Source: Deinococcales bacterium (GTDB taxonomy: Bacteria; Deinococcota; Deinococci; Deinococcales; JAAFIG01). From it: DNA of 63,992 nucleotides. The stretch lies in the NCBI GenBank assembly GCA_013298595.1, contig JAAFIG010000028.1, forward strand, positions 1 to 63,992, read 5' to 3'. Positions 53,113-62,457 of the stretch are shown one piece after another. Position numbers and translations under genes: made by a program. Every line of letters begins with the position of its first letter. The stretch's first letter is position 1. Under the pieces are notes generated by a model. That model was not told the DNA's origin. It was given only the letters and a program-made list of their open reading frames with translations, and ran no database searches.

Positions 53113-55803
53113 ATGTTGCGTCTCGAGGTGCTGGGGTCTGTGCAGGTCTTGCTGCACGGTAAACCAGTGTCGCTTGGGGTTAAACCTTTGGCATTGCTGG
53201 TGTATTTGGCACTCGAGGGGCGCACAAATCGGCGGGCGTTAGGGGCGCTGATTTGGGATGATGCTCCGAACCCATTAAACAATGTTTCGGTGGCAAAAAA
53301 TCAACTCGAGAAAGCGCTTGGTGATGTACTGGATGCCGATGTGGACTCGCTTGCCTTGAAAAGTTTTTCTTGCGATGCCCTCGAGTTTCATGCCAGTCAT
53401 CCCGATTCATGGGCTTTATGGCGTGGTGGTTTTTTTACGGGTCTGCGTTTAGCAGGTTGGGAGAAGCAATTATCCGACGCGTGGCAAGATTGGTTGTACG
53501 CTACGCGCTCGAGATTAACGGCTGAACGGCAAAAACTGGCGGTGCACCTAGCAGAAGCCCAGATTGCAACGGGGCAACTCGAGGCGGCACTTGAATTTTT
53601 AGAAGTGGCAACCAGTGGCGATGAACCACTCGAGGATGCTGCTACCAAGCAAATTCTGGTGTTGGGTGCACTGGGTCGCGCTCAAGCTGCGCTCGAGGTT
53701 TTTACGCGCTTAGCACGGTTGCTGCGTGAAGAACTGGGTGTCGAACCGATGCCTGAAACGCTGGCTGCCCTCGAGTTTGCTCGAGCCGATGCTGTGGCTT
53801 GCAAAGCTAAACTGGGTGCTAGAGTTATCAGTACCGTACCGAGCGCCAAAGCCGATGTGCCATTTGTTGGACGCGACTCGCAAACACAACAACTTGGTAC
53901 GTTTTTACAATCTGCGCCAGCTCGGGTCGCCATTATTGAAGGCGAACCCGGCGCGGGAAAAACCCGTTTAGCCCTTGAAATCCTCGAGCAAAGCAATCTT
54001 CGATTCTGGCATCTCGAGTGCTTACACGGGGCATTAAGTGGTGCGACACTGGCATCTTTGGTAACACAACTTGGCAGTCTGGACGCACTACCTGCCGACT
54101 CGAGAAGTGCCTTGGAACGTTTACTCGGTTTACGCGATGCCAAGGAATCCTTACCACCTGATCTCGAGCAAAAAGCTATTTTTCTGGGGATTCGCGCTTT
54201 ACTTGTACAAACTGCGCCTAAGGTTGCGTTGCTATTCGACGATCTGCAATGGGCGGACGATTTAACCCTGCGTTTTCTTGGCTGGTGCTTTGCCGAGCCA
54301 ATGCCCCTCGAGCAATTTTGTGTGCTGATAACCCTGCGTAATACCGAAAGTGCTAGGGGAGATGTACCAAATGTCCTCGCTGATTTTGCTCGTCGTGGTA
54401 TTTCAACACGCCTCGCTTTACCCGCCCTCGAGATGGAAGCTGTCCAAACCCTCGCCACACAATTTGGTAAAACCACCGATGCAGCAACGCTCTACAATGC
54501 TTCTGGAGGTAACCCATTTTATTTACTCGAGTTGCTGCGTTCCCCCGATGGTAAAGGACGCATCGCCGAGTTAATTCGTGCGCGGCTCGAGGGACTTGGC
54601 AGTGTGGCTCAGCAAATGCTCGAGGCACTGTGTATCGTTGGCAGCAATGCCTCGGTGGCTTTGCTGCGAGCTGTGTCTGGGCGTTCACTCGACGAAGAAC
54701 ACGATGCCTTGGTCACATTAACCGCTGCTGCTTTACTGCACACCACCGATACAGTACGCTTTGCCCACGACTTGGTACGCGAAAGTATCGAAACACAACT
54801 CAGTGCGGCTCGAGCGCAACTTTTGCACCTCCGAGCAGCTCGAGCATCACAACCCGTCGAAGCTGCCACACATTACTGGGCAGCCCGTGAAGCCTGGCTC
54901 GAGACGGACACCAACAATGCTATTCAAGCCTTCCTCGAGTTAGGCACCCGCCAAGGCTACCGAGGCGAACGTGAACCTGCGCTGATTTGGTTTGAACGCG
55001 CCCTCGAGCACTGCCCAGACACCATGCGAGCCACAGTCATGATCGAACAAGCCTCGTTACTCGAGCGATTCGGCGATTACCAAGCCGCGATGCAACAACT
55101 CGCCGATGCAGAATGGTGGCTCGAAACAGACTTACAAAAAGCCAAAGTGTTGGTGGCTCGAGGGTTTATTTTGCAACGTGAATTGCGTGATTTTACAGGA
55201 GCTGAACAAGCTTTACTCGAGGCACAAAAGCTACTAGCAGGACAAAAAAACCGTGAGACACTGCTGATTTATGGTGATGCTGTGCATTTATTAGGCACCG
55301 TAGCATTCCAACAAAAAAAATATACAGAAGCCCTCGAGCATTACCAAACTGCCTACAAATTAAGACAGAATTTACGTGACAATATGCGACTCGCAGAAAG
55401 CCTGAGTGGGCTTGGGAGTGTTTGTATTTCGCTTAACGATACTCGAGCGGAAAAATTTATTCTTGAAAGTATCAAATTGCGTCGTGAGCTTGGCGATTTG
55501 ATACGTGTCACAAGATCATTAACTAACCTTACGGCACTTTATCACCAACAGGGTAAAATTGAAGCTGCACTCTCTGCCCAACGTGAGGCTTTAGACACGC
55601 AGTACCACATTGGTAATTCAACAGATATCGCTATTTCTCTGAATAATCTTGGTGTTTTTCTATTTGATGCGGGTGATATTGTCGCTGCTGCTGACCATTA
55701 TAGACAAGCTATTGAGATTATGCAGAAAAATCAACTTGAACCTCGAGTTGATTTCTTAGCTAATCTCGCTGAAGCCGAAGCGATACTGGCTCAAGACCTT
55801 TAA
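53113..55803 (+). CDS. BTAD/AAA/TPR transcriptional regulator
   Basis: An 896-residue regulator with the same layout as the one at 39393: winged helix (about 1-85, MLRLEVLGSVQVLLHGKPVS), BTAD helices (about 90-230), AAA ATPase with Walker A EGEPGAGKTRLALEI near residue 280 and Walker B VALLFDDLQWADD, then TPR repeats (about 600-890). It is shorter because the TPR part is shorter. The start at 53113 lies seven bases after TAGACT (leaderless). CTCGAG is dense here: about 30 copies. It is followed by a subtilase lipoprotein gene 35 bases on. Confidence 0.92.
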   Translation: MLRLEVLGSVQVLLHGKPVSLGVKPLALLVYLALEGRTNRRALGALIWDDAPNPLNNVSVAKNQLEKALGDVLDADVDSLALKSFSCDALEFHASHPDSWALWRGGFFTGLRLAGWEKQLSDAWQDWLYATRSRLTAERQKLAVHLAEAQIATGQLEAALEFLEVATSGDEPLEDAATKQILVLGALGRAQAALEVFTRLARLLREELGVEPMPETLAALEFARADAVACKAKLGARVISTVPSAKADVPFVGRDSQTQQLGTFLQSAPARVAIIEGEPGAGKTRLALEILEQSNLRFWHLECLHGALSGATLASLVTQLGSLDALPADSRSALERLLGLRDAKESLPPDLEQKAIFLGIRALLVQTAPKVALLFDDLQWADDLTLRFLGWCFAEPMPLEQFCVLITLRNTESARGDVPNVLADFARRGISTRLALPALEMEAVQTLATQFGKTTDAATLYNASGGNPFYLLELLRSPDGKGRIAELIRARLEGLGSVAQQMLEALCIVGSNASVALLRAVSGRSLDEEHDALVTLTAAALLHTTDTVRFAHDLVRESIETQLSAARAQLLHLRAARASQPVEAATHYWAAREAWLETDTNNAIQAFLELGTRQGYRGEREPALIWFERALEHCPDTMRATVMIEQASLLERFGDYQAAMQQLADAEWWLETDLQKAKVLVARGFILQRELRDFTGAEQALLEAQKLLAGQKNRETLLIYGDAVHLLGTVAFQQKKYTEALEHYQTAYKLRQNLRDNMRLAESLSGLGSVCISLNDTRAEKFILESIKLRRELGDLIRVTRSLTNLTALYHQQGKIEAALSAQREALDTQYHIGNSTDIAISLNNLGVFLFDAGDIVAAADHYRQAIEIMQKNQLEPRVDFLANLAEAEAILAQDL

Positions 55804-55838
55804 GGGTGATTTAAGGGTTAGCGCTGTACAATAATGGC

Positions 55839-57449
55839 ATGTCAAAGTCGCCTTACTATCTTGTTTTGTTGCCTGCACTGTTTATTGCGTGTATGCCACC
55901 TAAACCCTTAAAGCCCGAGGCGTATAGCACTTTTGTTGCTTCTGGTAGCACCACAGTGATACTTCGTGGCAAGGATTTGAAAGCCACTCGAGCCACTTTA
56001 GCTGGACAAGTGGCAACGACTGTTGAGCCAAGTGCGACGCTTGATTCGTTACGAATAGTTGTACCTCAGCCGCTCTCAAGTGGAGATACCAGTGTGCTTC
56101 TCGAGTTTGATGGGATGAGTTCTGTTACAAAAGATGTGCATGTTTTGCCTGCCAGTGCCGATATTCCAGCGACTGACCTTGCCACTGATCGAGAAAAATA
56201 CTTGCTCAAAGGCGCAGGTTTTCTAGCAGTCCCACCAAGTCTCAGCCAGACAACTTTAGATGCTGCGATCAGTGCCGCAGGATTCTCGAGTGTTAGTACT
56301 AACGAACCAATTGCAGGTTCAGATGGGGTTTGTGCTAATCGTTTTGTCAGTGTTCAAGACACACAAACCACTCGAAGTACACTCGAGGGCTTAAATGCTT
56401 TGAATACTCAACTTGAGCAGAATATACCTGCTGATGTGGATTTTGAACTGAATGCAGTGATTGTACAAAATCAACCAGATGCGTTTTCCTCGAGTAATCC
56501 CGCTTCAACCCCTCGAGTTTCTCCACAAGCCTTACCCGACGGACTCTCGAGTGTCCGAATTGCAGTGCTAGATAGTGGTATCAGCAATAATTCAGCGTTT
56601 CGGATTCAAGCCAATACGGTGATTGATGTGGCTGCGGCTCGTAATTTTACTACCGAAGACTCGAGTGATCCTGCGCCACTGGCAACCGATGTGACCGATT
56701 TAGCTAAGGATTTGACGACAGGTACAGTAGTTGGACATGGTACAGCTGTGGCAGGGGCTATTTTGCAAACTCTGCGCGAAGGTATTGGTATAGATGGTGT
56801 GCTATTTAATGGGGCGAACAGCATTGTGCCAATTAAAATCTGTGAAGGTGGTAATGGGCGTTGTCGTTCCTCGAGTGCCGTCGCTGGTATTTGTTATGCC
56901 ACCAGTCTTGCCAGTAGTTCCAGACCTGTGAAAGTGCTGAATTTATCGATTGGTGGTGAACTCCCCTCGAGCCTGATGCGTCAAGCCCTCGAGCATGCTG
57001 TTAGCAAAGGTATTAGTGTGATTACTAGTGCTGGTAACAAAGGTACAAATGCGGCACGACCAGTCAATTACCCAGCACAGTACAGTGTCAACTCGAGTAA
57101 TCCTGAAATTAATGGGTTGCTGGCTGTGGGCAGTGTTGGACAAGGCGCAGGAGCGATTACGCCTAGTGATTTCTCGAGTATTGGTAATTGGGTTTCGTTA
57201 ACTGCGCCTGGTGAAAAACTGGATTTACCCAGTGCAGCAGGTGGACTTGCAGTATTTTCGGGTACCAGTTTTAGTGCCCCTCGAGTAGCAGCGGCGGCGT
57301 TGTTACTTCATGCTAAAGCTTTGCCTAATAGTGTTAGTCCTGCGGTTGTGAAAACCAAACTCATCTCGAGTGTCAAGCCAGTGGCTGGTTGTAACAGCGA
57401 GCAATGTGGCGCAGGTTTGTTTGAATTAAGTTCTGCTTTAAACCCTTAA
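55839..57449 (+). CDS. Subtilase (S8) lipoprotein downstream of a BTAD regulator
   Basis: A 536-residue lipoprotein with lipobox FIAC (Cys18). A TIG/IPT-like beta-sandwich (about 28-103) and a propeptide-like section precede the protease domain (about 235-535): Asp245 (AVLDSG), His300 (VGHGTAVAG), Asn400 (TSAGN) and Ser477 (SGTSFSAPRVAA). All catalytic residues are present, with GTSFSAP in place of the usual GTSMATP. TACAAT lies six bases before the ATG (leaderless). It is probably controlled with, or by, the adjacent BTAD regulator; the propeptide differs from that of the protease at 1721. Confidence 0.9.
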   Translation: MSKSPYYLVLLPALFIACMPPKPLKPEAYSTFVASGSTTVILRGKDLKATRATLAGQVATTVEPSATLDSLRIVVPQPLSSGDTSVLLEFDGMSSVTKDVHVLPASADIPATDLATDREKYLLKGAGFLAVPPSLSQTTLDAAISAAGFSSVSTNEPIAGSDGVCANRFVSVQDTQTTRSTLEGLNALNTQLEQNIPADVDFELNAVIVQNQPDAFSSSNPASTPRVSPQALPDGLSSVRIAVLDSGISNNSAFRIQANTVIDVAAARNFTTEDSSDPAPLATDVTDLAKDLTTGTVVGHGTAVAGAILQTLREGIGIDGVLFNGANSIVPIKICEGGNGRCRSSSAVAGICYATSLASSSRPVKVLNLSIGGELPSSLMRQALEHAVSKGISVITSAGNKGTNAARPVNYPAQYSVNSSNPEINGLLAVGSVGQGAGAITPSDFSSIGNWVSLTAPGEKLDLPSAAGGLAVFSGTSFSAPRVAAAALLLHAKALPNSVSPAVVKTKLISSVKPVAGCNSEQCGAGLFELSSALNP

Positions 57450-57724
57450 AAATATGTTTTGTACGTTCGGCTGGAGCATTTGCTCCAGCTTTTTTATTGG
57501 CTCGAGTATTCAAATAATTAAATAGCCTCGAGGCTGTTTCTCACGGCTTGAGTGTGCAAACAGACCAATAACCATTACAAGGTGTTTTTACCTTTAAGGG
57601 CATTTTATGACCCTGCTTCTAAGCTTAATTCATCCAACGAGGAAATACCTCGAGATTCAAAAGGGGACTTATGAAACAGCAAGCAAATTGGCAATCGGCA
57701 ATTCGGCTCGAGAAGAGGATACTT
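57450..57724 (+). other. Intergenic region upstream of the DUF11 lipoprotein gene
   Basis: It holds the terminator of the subtilase gene at its left end and, further right, the promoter of the next gene. I see no gene. Confidence 0.45.
57470..57497 (+). terminator. Terminator of the subtilase gene
   Basis: GCTGGAGC-attt-GCTCCAGC followed by T6. Confidence 0.93.
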
Positions 57725-59953
57725 ATGAATGCAAAGCGTTTGATGATTCAATTGGCACTCGGTACGGTAGTCATGGCGGGTTTAGCGGCTTGTAATCAGA
57801 ATTTTCCTAATGTACTTGATTTTGGTGATGTCATTGTTGATGATGCAGGTGCAGTGGTTAGCAAAATTCCTGGGGTGACTCCAATTGGTGACCCAGTAGA
57901 TGAGGCGATTCCGATTATTAAATGGGAACTCCCAAGTTCGTTTCCGAAGGCTTGTAATACCAGTGCGAACATTGTTCAGAATCCAAAGTTCATGGTCAGT
58001 ACCGGATCTGGGAATATTCCACCTGCAACCATTCCACCTTGGCAACAGGCGTGGGGGACACCTCAATTAAGTCTGATGATGGGTCATGGTAATCCAAAAT
58101 TTGTGCAAATGTGGGGTTTCTTAGATGGTGGTGAAGCAATTCGGCAAACGGTTGGGGTGATGTCGGGTTCTTATGATGTGTATTTTTCGGCAAAACAATT
58201 TAATATTGCAAGCAATCCTTTGCCCTTACGAATTCACTTAAAAACCTCAGCTGGTCTGACAAATCCGTGGATTGCACCTGATATTAATATTCCTGCACCT
58301 TCGACGACTTGGACAATGTATGGTCCAATTACAATTACACCACCGTCCGGTGCTGACACCATTACTGTAGCCTCGAGTAACTTAACACCGTTTGCACAAG
58401 CAGAACCTAAAACAGTTTCTTGGGGACAGGTTGATAATGTTTGTATTTTACGAAAAGTTGTTGAACCTGAACCTGCCGATGTAAGCATTACTAAAGCATT
58501 AGAAATGCCAGCTGTTGCAGGACAACCAAATTACTACTTATTAAATGTCAATAATGCAGGTCCAGGAGCAACTACAGGAACAACTGTTGTTACCGATGTG
58601 TTACCAGCAGGTGTGACCTATAATCCAAGTATTGTGCCACCAGCTGGTTGGACTTGTAATACCTTGAGCTTACCAACGATTACATGTCAAACCAACGCAC
58701 CAATGCCACCTAATACCTCCGTACAATTAGTGATTCCAGTTATGATCAATCAAGACCAAGGTATTATTACCAATTGTGCGAGTGTCACAGCCCCAAATGA
58801 TCCAAAACCACAAAATAATCAATACTGTATAGAATCCGAAGTACAACAACCAAAACCATTTGATTTGGAAATCAAGAAAGACCTGAAAACCAAACCCGCA
58901 GTAGCAGGTCAACCAAATAGCTTTGTTTTAACAGTGACTAATCTTGGACCAAACTCGAGTAGCGCACCTGTAACCGTAACAGACACATTACCACCAGGTG
59001 TAACGTATAACCCATCTGCTTTAGTTCCTGCTGGTTGGAGTTGCACATTTGTTGCACCAACACTGACTTGCCAAACTTTAACGCCAATGCCTTTCCCAAG
59101 CAATGCACAAATCGTTATTCCTGTGACCGTTAATCAACAACAAGGTGTGCTCGAGAATTGCGCTACTGTGGCTGCTGTTGGTGATACCAATATTCAAAAC
59201 GATCGTTCTTGTGTAGCAACAGATGTTGTGCCAGCCAAACCAATTGATATTGCGATTCGTAAGCAATTATTAGGTGCTACCAGTTTACCAGCAGGTGGAA
59301 TTGGCACATACAAGTTAAATATTCTCAACCTTGGTGGTGCGATTTCCGCTGGTCCTACAGTTGTAATTGACAACATGCCAATTGGTTTAACACTGTTGAC
59401 CGCTTCAATTGTTGCTACACCTGCCGCTGATTGGAATTGCGCTGCAAGCACAACGACTCAACTCAATTGTACTTACGCTGGTTCGTATTCAATTGCCACT
59501 GGTTACTCGAGTAGTCTGCAATTTGATGTACAAGTCGCTGGTGGTTTTATTGGATCAGTTAAGAATTGCGCTAAAATTAGTTTAGCCAGCGATACCGTGC
59601 CAAGCAATAATGTTTCCTGCATCAAGAATCCAATTAAGAACCAAGTTATTTCTGATCCGTTTGAACTGGCTTTGAGTGATGCGATGACTCAACTCGAGGA
59701 TTACCTTGAAACCTCGCCTGATGAAGCAACTGCAATACAAAGAGCCACCAGTGGTTTGAAAGATACCTTGAAGACCCAAGTGCGTTTAATGCCTAATTTG
59801 ACTCTCGAGCCAACTGGCACAGATCCCGATACCTTTAATGCTATTTTTCAAGGTGATGCTGGTACATCTCCAACCTTACTCAGTGTGAGAATTAAGTGCT
59901 GGGTGAGTTACCCACCACTTCAAGCAGGTTGCACCATCACGATTACTTTGTAG
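57725..59953 (+). CDS. DUF11-repeat surface lipoprotein
   Basis: A 742-residue lipoprotein with lipobox LAAC (Cys23). Residues about 60-250 form a beta-rich domain with PWQQAWGTPQLSLMMGHGN and GQVDNVCILRK, similar to carbohydrate-binding modules. Three DUF11 repeats of about 125 residues follow (about 255-630), each with the pattern DVSITKALEMPAVAGQPNYY...VTDVLPAGVTYNPS...PAGWTCNT...NCASVT, with paired cysteines that could form disulfides. A short C-terminal domain ends CTITITL. DUF11 proteins are surface or adhesion proteins. The ATG at 57725 follows AGAGGA; earlier starts lack a ribosome site. Confidence 0.9.
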   Translation: MNAKRLMIQLALGTVVMAGLAACNQNFPNVLDFGDVIVDDAGAVVSKIPGVTPIGDPVDEAIPIIKWELPSSFPKACNTSANIVQNPKFMVSTGSGNIPPATIPPWQQAWGTPQLSLMMGHGNPKFVQMWGFLDGGEAIRQTVGVMSGSYDVYFSAKQFNIASNPLPLRIHLKTSAGLTNPWIAPDINIPAPSTTWTMYGPITITPPSGADTITVASSNLTPFAQAEPKTVSWGQVDNVCILRKVVEPEPADVSITKALEMPAVAGQPNYYLLNVNNAGPGATTGTTVVTDVLPAGVTYNPSIVPPAGWTCNTLSLPTITCQTNAPMPPNTSVQLVIPVMINQDQGIITNCASVTAPNDPKPQNNQYCIESEVQQPKPFDLEIKKDLKTKPAVAGQPNSFVLTVTNLGPNSSSAPVTVTDTLPPGVTYNPSALVPAGWSCTFVAPTLTCQTLTPMPFPSNAQIVIPVTVNQQQGVLENCATVAAVGDTNIQNDRSCVATDVVPAKPIDIAIRKQLLGATSLPAGGIGTYKLNILNLGGAISAGPTVVIDNMPIGLTLLTASIVATPAADWNCAASTTTQLNCTYAGSYSIATGYSSSLQFDVQVAGGFIGSVKNCAKISLASDTVPSNNVSCIKNPIKNQVISDPFELALSDAMTQLEDYLETSPDEATAIQRATSGLKDTLKTQVRLMPNLTLEPTGTDPDTFNAIFQGDAGTSPTLLSVRIKCWVSYPPLQAGCTITITL

Positions 59954-59970
59954 TTGCTCGAGTTACAAGA

Positions 59971-59999
59971 ACCTCCCAAAAACTGGGAGGTTTTATTTT
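59971..59999. terminator. Bidirectional terminator between the DUF11 and RNA-ligase genes
   Basis: ACCTCCCA-aaaac-TGGGAGGT followed by TTTATTTT on the plus strand. It sits in the short gap between convergent genes and reaches the stop codon of the RNA-ligase gene. Confidence 0.85.
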
Positions 60000-61039
60000 G
60001 TTTTCTCGAGTTGAGGTATTTGCAACAGATTGCGTTCTGTTTGCTGTTGTACCCAGTGTTGGCTGGTTTGTACATGATTGTGTCGAACAAATTTTGCCAC
60101 TGAAACCCGAAATGCTTTGTACGAGAATGCACTTGCGAGCCGTACAACATACCCTTCAGTGTGCTGTTGATTTTTGTTGTTCCAAAGTTGCTGAATGATG
60201 TGCTGATCAAACGTACCATCGTATAAAACTGGAACGGTTTTGATACCCAGTAAGTGAAACCACTCGAGACTTTCTGCCCAAGGTAAACACTGGTTTTGAT
60301 TGTTCCAAATGCTAAAGCCTAAAAAGTAAGACTCGAGGTTGGTGTAATGAATTGAGTGTTTAGCAAATACATTTTCCCCACAAATTCGCCAACCTTCTGG
60401 AATATCTGCTTTGATGCTTGCCCAGAATTGCTTGACCCAATTACGGCTTGGGTGGTGTCGTCCGTCCACACTACGTGCATGAATATGATCGCAGTACATG
60501 GTAGTGTTTTCACCGTCCATTTTCTCGGTCACGACAACTTGTTGCCCAATAAAAGACTCGAGTGAATTAAGCGCTCGGTCGTCGCTGTTAACAGCTTCTG
60601 ACCATGGCAAATGCAATGTTCGGGGGTACTTTACCCAATGCGTAAAATCCCTGAGTACATCGCCTTTGGCTAAGATTTTTTGTACGCTTTCATCACTGAA
60701 CAATTCGCCTTTTAAGCGCTGCCCATTGGGCAGGATTGGATTGCCCCATTTGTCATAACGCTGTTCGGAATCTAAATGTTCTGGCAAAATAATTCGAGTA
60801 ATACCACAAGCAACGCGTAAATCTTCAACCGTCAAAAGTGTTGTCTCAGCCGCGATATGGTGTTCTTCACAAACTGAGGCACCATTCTCGAGATAATACC
60901 CACCATCTGACCATAAGCGCCGCTCGAGAATATGATGCGCGTCCACAGCTGGTTTCTTGCATATCACGCAACAATGTGCATCGCGGGCAAAGACACTTTC
61001 GCGGAAAGCTGTTCGGGTGAGTAAAATCGGTTTTTTCAT
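59993..61039 (-). CDS. HNH nuclease-RNA ligase fusion protein
   Basis: A 348-residue two-domain protein. Residues about 10-75 form an HNH nuclease: Cys24/Cys27, AHHILERRLWSDGG (His35-His36), LENG (Asn52) and CEEHH (Cys57, His60/61). Residues about 160-330 form a nucleotidyltransferase of the RNA ligase family: motif I TEKMDGENT (Lys173 adenylation site), HARSVDGRHHPSRNW, motif III-like RICGENVFAKHSIHY, motif IV EGYVVRL and motif V VAKFVRH. So it may cut and seal RNA or nicked DNA. It starts two bases after the GNAT stop and is the last gene of a three-gene unit. Confidence 0.88.
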   Translation of the reverse strand: MKKPILLTRTAFRESVFARDAHCCVICKKPAVDAHHILERRLWSDGGYYLENGASVCEEHHIAAETTLLTVEDLRVACGITRIILPEHLDSEQRYDKWGNPILPNGQRLKGELFSDESVQKILAKGDVLRDFTHWVKYPRTLHLPWSEAVNSDDRALNSLESFIGQQVVVTEKMDGENTTMYCDHIHARSVDGRHHPSRNWVKQFWASIKADIPEGWRICGENVFAKHSIHYTNLESYFLGFSIWNNQNQCLPWAESLEWFHLLGIKTVPVLYDGTFDQHIIQQLWNNKNQQHTEGYVVRLASAFSYKAFRVSVAKFVRHNHVQTSQHWVQQQTERNLLQIPQLEKTK

Positions 61040-61041
61040 GG

Positions 61042-61821
61042 TCAGTGTTTCTCGAGTTGGAATTGTTTTTCGGTTTTTTTAAAGCCAACACTTTCGTAAA
61101 TGCCAGCTGCGATGTATTCAGGGTCGGCGACCATCACAAGGGTTTTGACTTTCTCGAGCCCAAGTTTGGCAACATGATGCACCAGTGTTCCGCACAGTCC
61201 GAGCCGCCTAAATTCTGGGTGGGTGGCAACCCATTGGAAGCGCCCTACGTCTTGCCAGAAGTACAAACCTAAACTGGCAGCTAAGCGTCCCTCGAGAAAG
61301 GCTCCCCAGAAATGTCCGTGTCCTGCGGTGCTGATGCGTTGCATTTCTGCGCCTTTGCGTTCAACAAAATCTTGGTAGCCAGCACCTTCGCGGTCAGCTT
61401 CGGGGAGAGCAGCATTCACAGCACATTCGAGGTTGATCCACTCGAGCCAGTCGGCGTTCTCGAGGATGCGAATTTGGCAGTCGGTACTGATTTTTGCTGG
61501 TGTTTGCACGGCTTGGGCTGTCATGACGATGCTTTGGTCAAAGTCAAAACCTGCTTCGATAAAAGCGGTGACATCTCCAGATTGTTCGGGGTCGTCCCAC
61601 CCAAGGGCAATGTGCGTAGCGTTTGGATGCTCGAGCTTAAAAGCTGCTTGCCACACTGCGAGATCGGACTTGGTTGGAGGTTGTTTAAACAGTAAGAAAT
61701 TGCCCCAACGATAAGTTGGGTTTTTGGGTGTGCGAATGACAGTGTAGTTTTCGTGCTCGAGGATTTCGCCTTCAAAGCTACGAAAAAATAAATCAGTTTT
61801 GTAACCAAAGGATTGAATCAT
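61042..61821 (-). CDS. GNAT-family acetyltransferase
   Basis: A 259-residue protein whose C-terminal half is a GNAT fold: IRILENADWLEWINLECAVN, GHFWGAFLEGRLAASLGLYF, then the acetyl-CoA loop ATHPEFRRLGLCGTLVHHVAKLG (R-x-x-G-x-C/A form) and the end ADPEYIAAGIYESVGF. The N-terminal half (about 1-130) is a second, degenerate GNAT-like lobe. The acceptor is unknown. AAGGAA precedes the ATG, which overlaps the stop of the AbrB-like gene (ATGA). The RNA ligase gene follows directly. Confidence 0.9.
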   Translation of the reverse strand: MIQSFGYKTDLFFRSFEGEILEHENYTVIRTPKNPTYRWGNFLLFKQPPTKSDLAVWQAAFKLEHPNATHIALGWDDPEQSGDVTAFIEAGFDFDQSIVMTAQAVQTPAKISTDCQIRILENADWLEWINLECAVNAALPEADREGAGYQDFVERKGAEMQRISTAGHGHFWGAFLEGRLAASLGLYFWQDVGRFQWVATHPEFRRLGLCGTLVHHVAKLGLEKVKTLVMVADPEYIAAGIYESVGFKKTEKQFQLEKH

Positions 61822-61985
61822 GATTTCCTTTTGAGGTGTTCTGGTATGACTTGGACGGGTGTGATAATCCAGCGCCTGTCTTCTAGTTTCTCGAGTTGTA
61901 CGTGCTTACCAGCGTAGTCTTTGCCGAGTGAGATTTGTCCGCTGGCGGAGATGGTTTTCAGTTCGGTTTTGTGTGGTTGTGCCAT
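61818..61985 (-). CDS. AbrB/antitoxin-like 55-residue protein
   Basis: A small gene too short for usual ORF cut-offs. The translation reads MAQPHKTELKTISASGQISL then GKDYAGKHVQLEKLEDRRW and IITPVQVIPEHLKRKS. The middle SxxGQISLGKxYAGKxVxLE resembles the swapped-hairpin AbrB-type or antitoxin fold of short bacterial proteins that regulate their own operon. TATAAC lies eight bases before the ATG (leaderless). Its stop overlaps the GNAT start (ATGA), so it leads the operon GNAT-RNA ligase, and it may act as its repressor or antitoxin. Confidence 0.85.
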   Translation of the reverse strand: MAQPHKTELKTISASGQISLGKDYAGKHVQLEKLEDRRWIITPVQVIPEHLKRKS

Positions 61986-62007
61986 AACACCATGTTATAC
62001 ACAAATA

Positions 62008-62457
62008 TTATTCACTTGGTTGCCAAACGCCTTGTAAGCGCCGTAGCAATACAATTTGTCCAAGGTGGTATGCGTTGTGCAACGCAAAATCAAGCAGTAA
62101 ATCGGCAATGGTTTCTTCGCCTCCAAGGTATGCTTGACCAAGCAGTGCTCCATCATCACAAAGTTGTTTTAATCCCTCGAGTGAAGCAAAAAAATCCTCG
62201 AGTGTATTTTGCCATTCCTCGAGTGGCAGTGTTGGTGGGAATTCATTGCCTGTTTGAGGTATTCGCTTACCAGCGCGCAGGTTGGTCAGGGCTTGGCGTT
62301 GCCACCATGCCATGTGTGCCACATGCCCAGCAATGCTATGCAGCGAATTTTGGGGAATCGCAATGGCAATGCTTGGCTCGAGGTTCGCTAGGATTTCTTG
62401 GGGTTTTTGAAAAGAAACTCCACCCTCGAGCATGTTTTTTATCGTTGCTCCAATCAT
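62008..62457 (-). CDS. DinB-like protein
   Basis: A 149-residue four-helix bundle protein. The His motifs HSIAGHVAHMAWWQRQAL and HNAYHLGQIVLLRRLQGVW are visible and would bind a metal. The family is the same broad group as the protein at 52601, with low similarity. It overlaps the upstream double-GNAT gene by four bases (ATGA), so it is coupled to it. Role unknown; thiol-dependent detoxification is one option in the family. Confidence 0.82.
   Translation of the reverse strand: MIGATIKNMLEGGVSFQKPQEILANLEPSIAIAIPQNSLHSIAGHVAHMAWWQRQALTNLRAGKRIPQTGNEFPPTLPLEEWQNTLEDFFASLEGLKQLCDDGALLGQAYLGGEETIADLLLDFALHNAYHLGQIVLLRRLQGVWQPSE

Noticed and set aside
53682-54476. 264-residue frame opposite the second BTAD gene
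   Set aside because: Antisense to the conserved AAA domain; Ser/Arg-rich composition from CTCGAG read in reverse.
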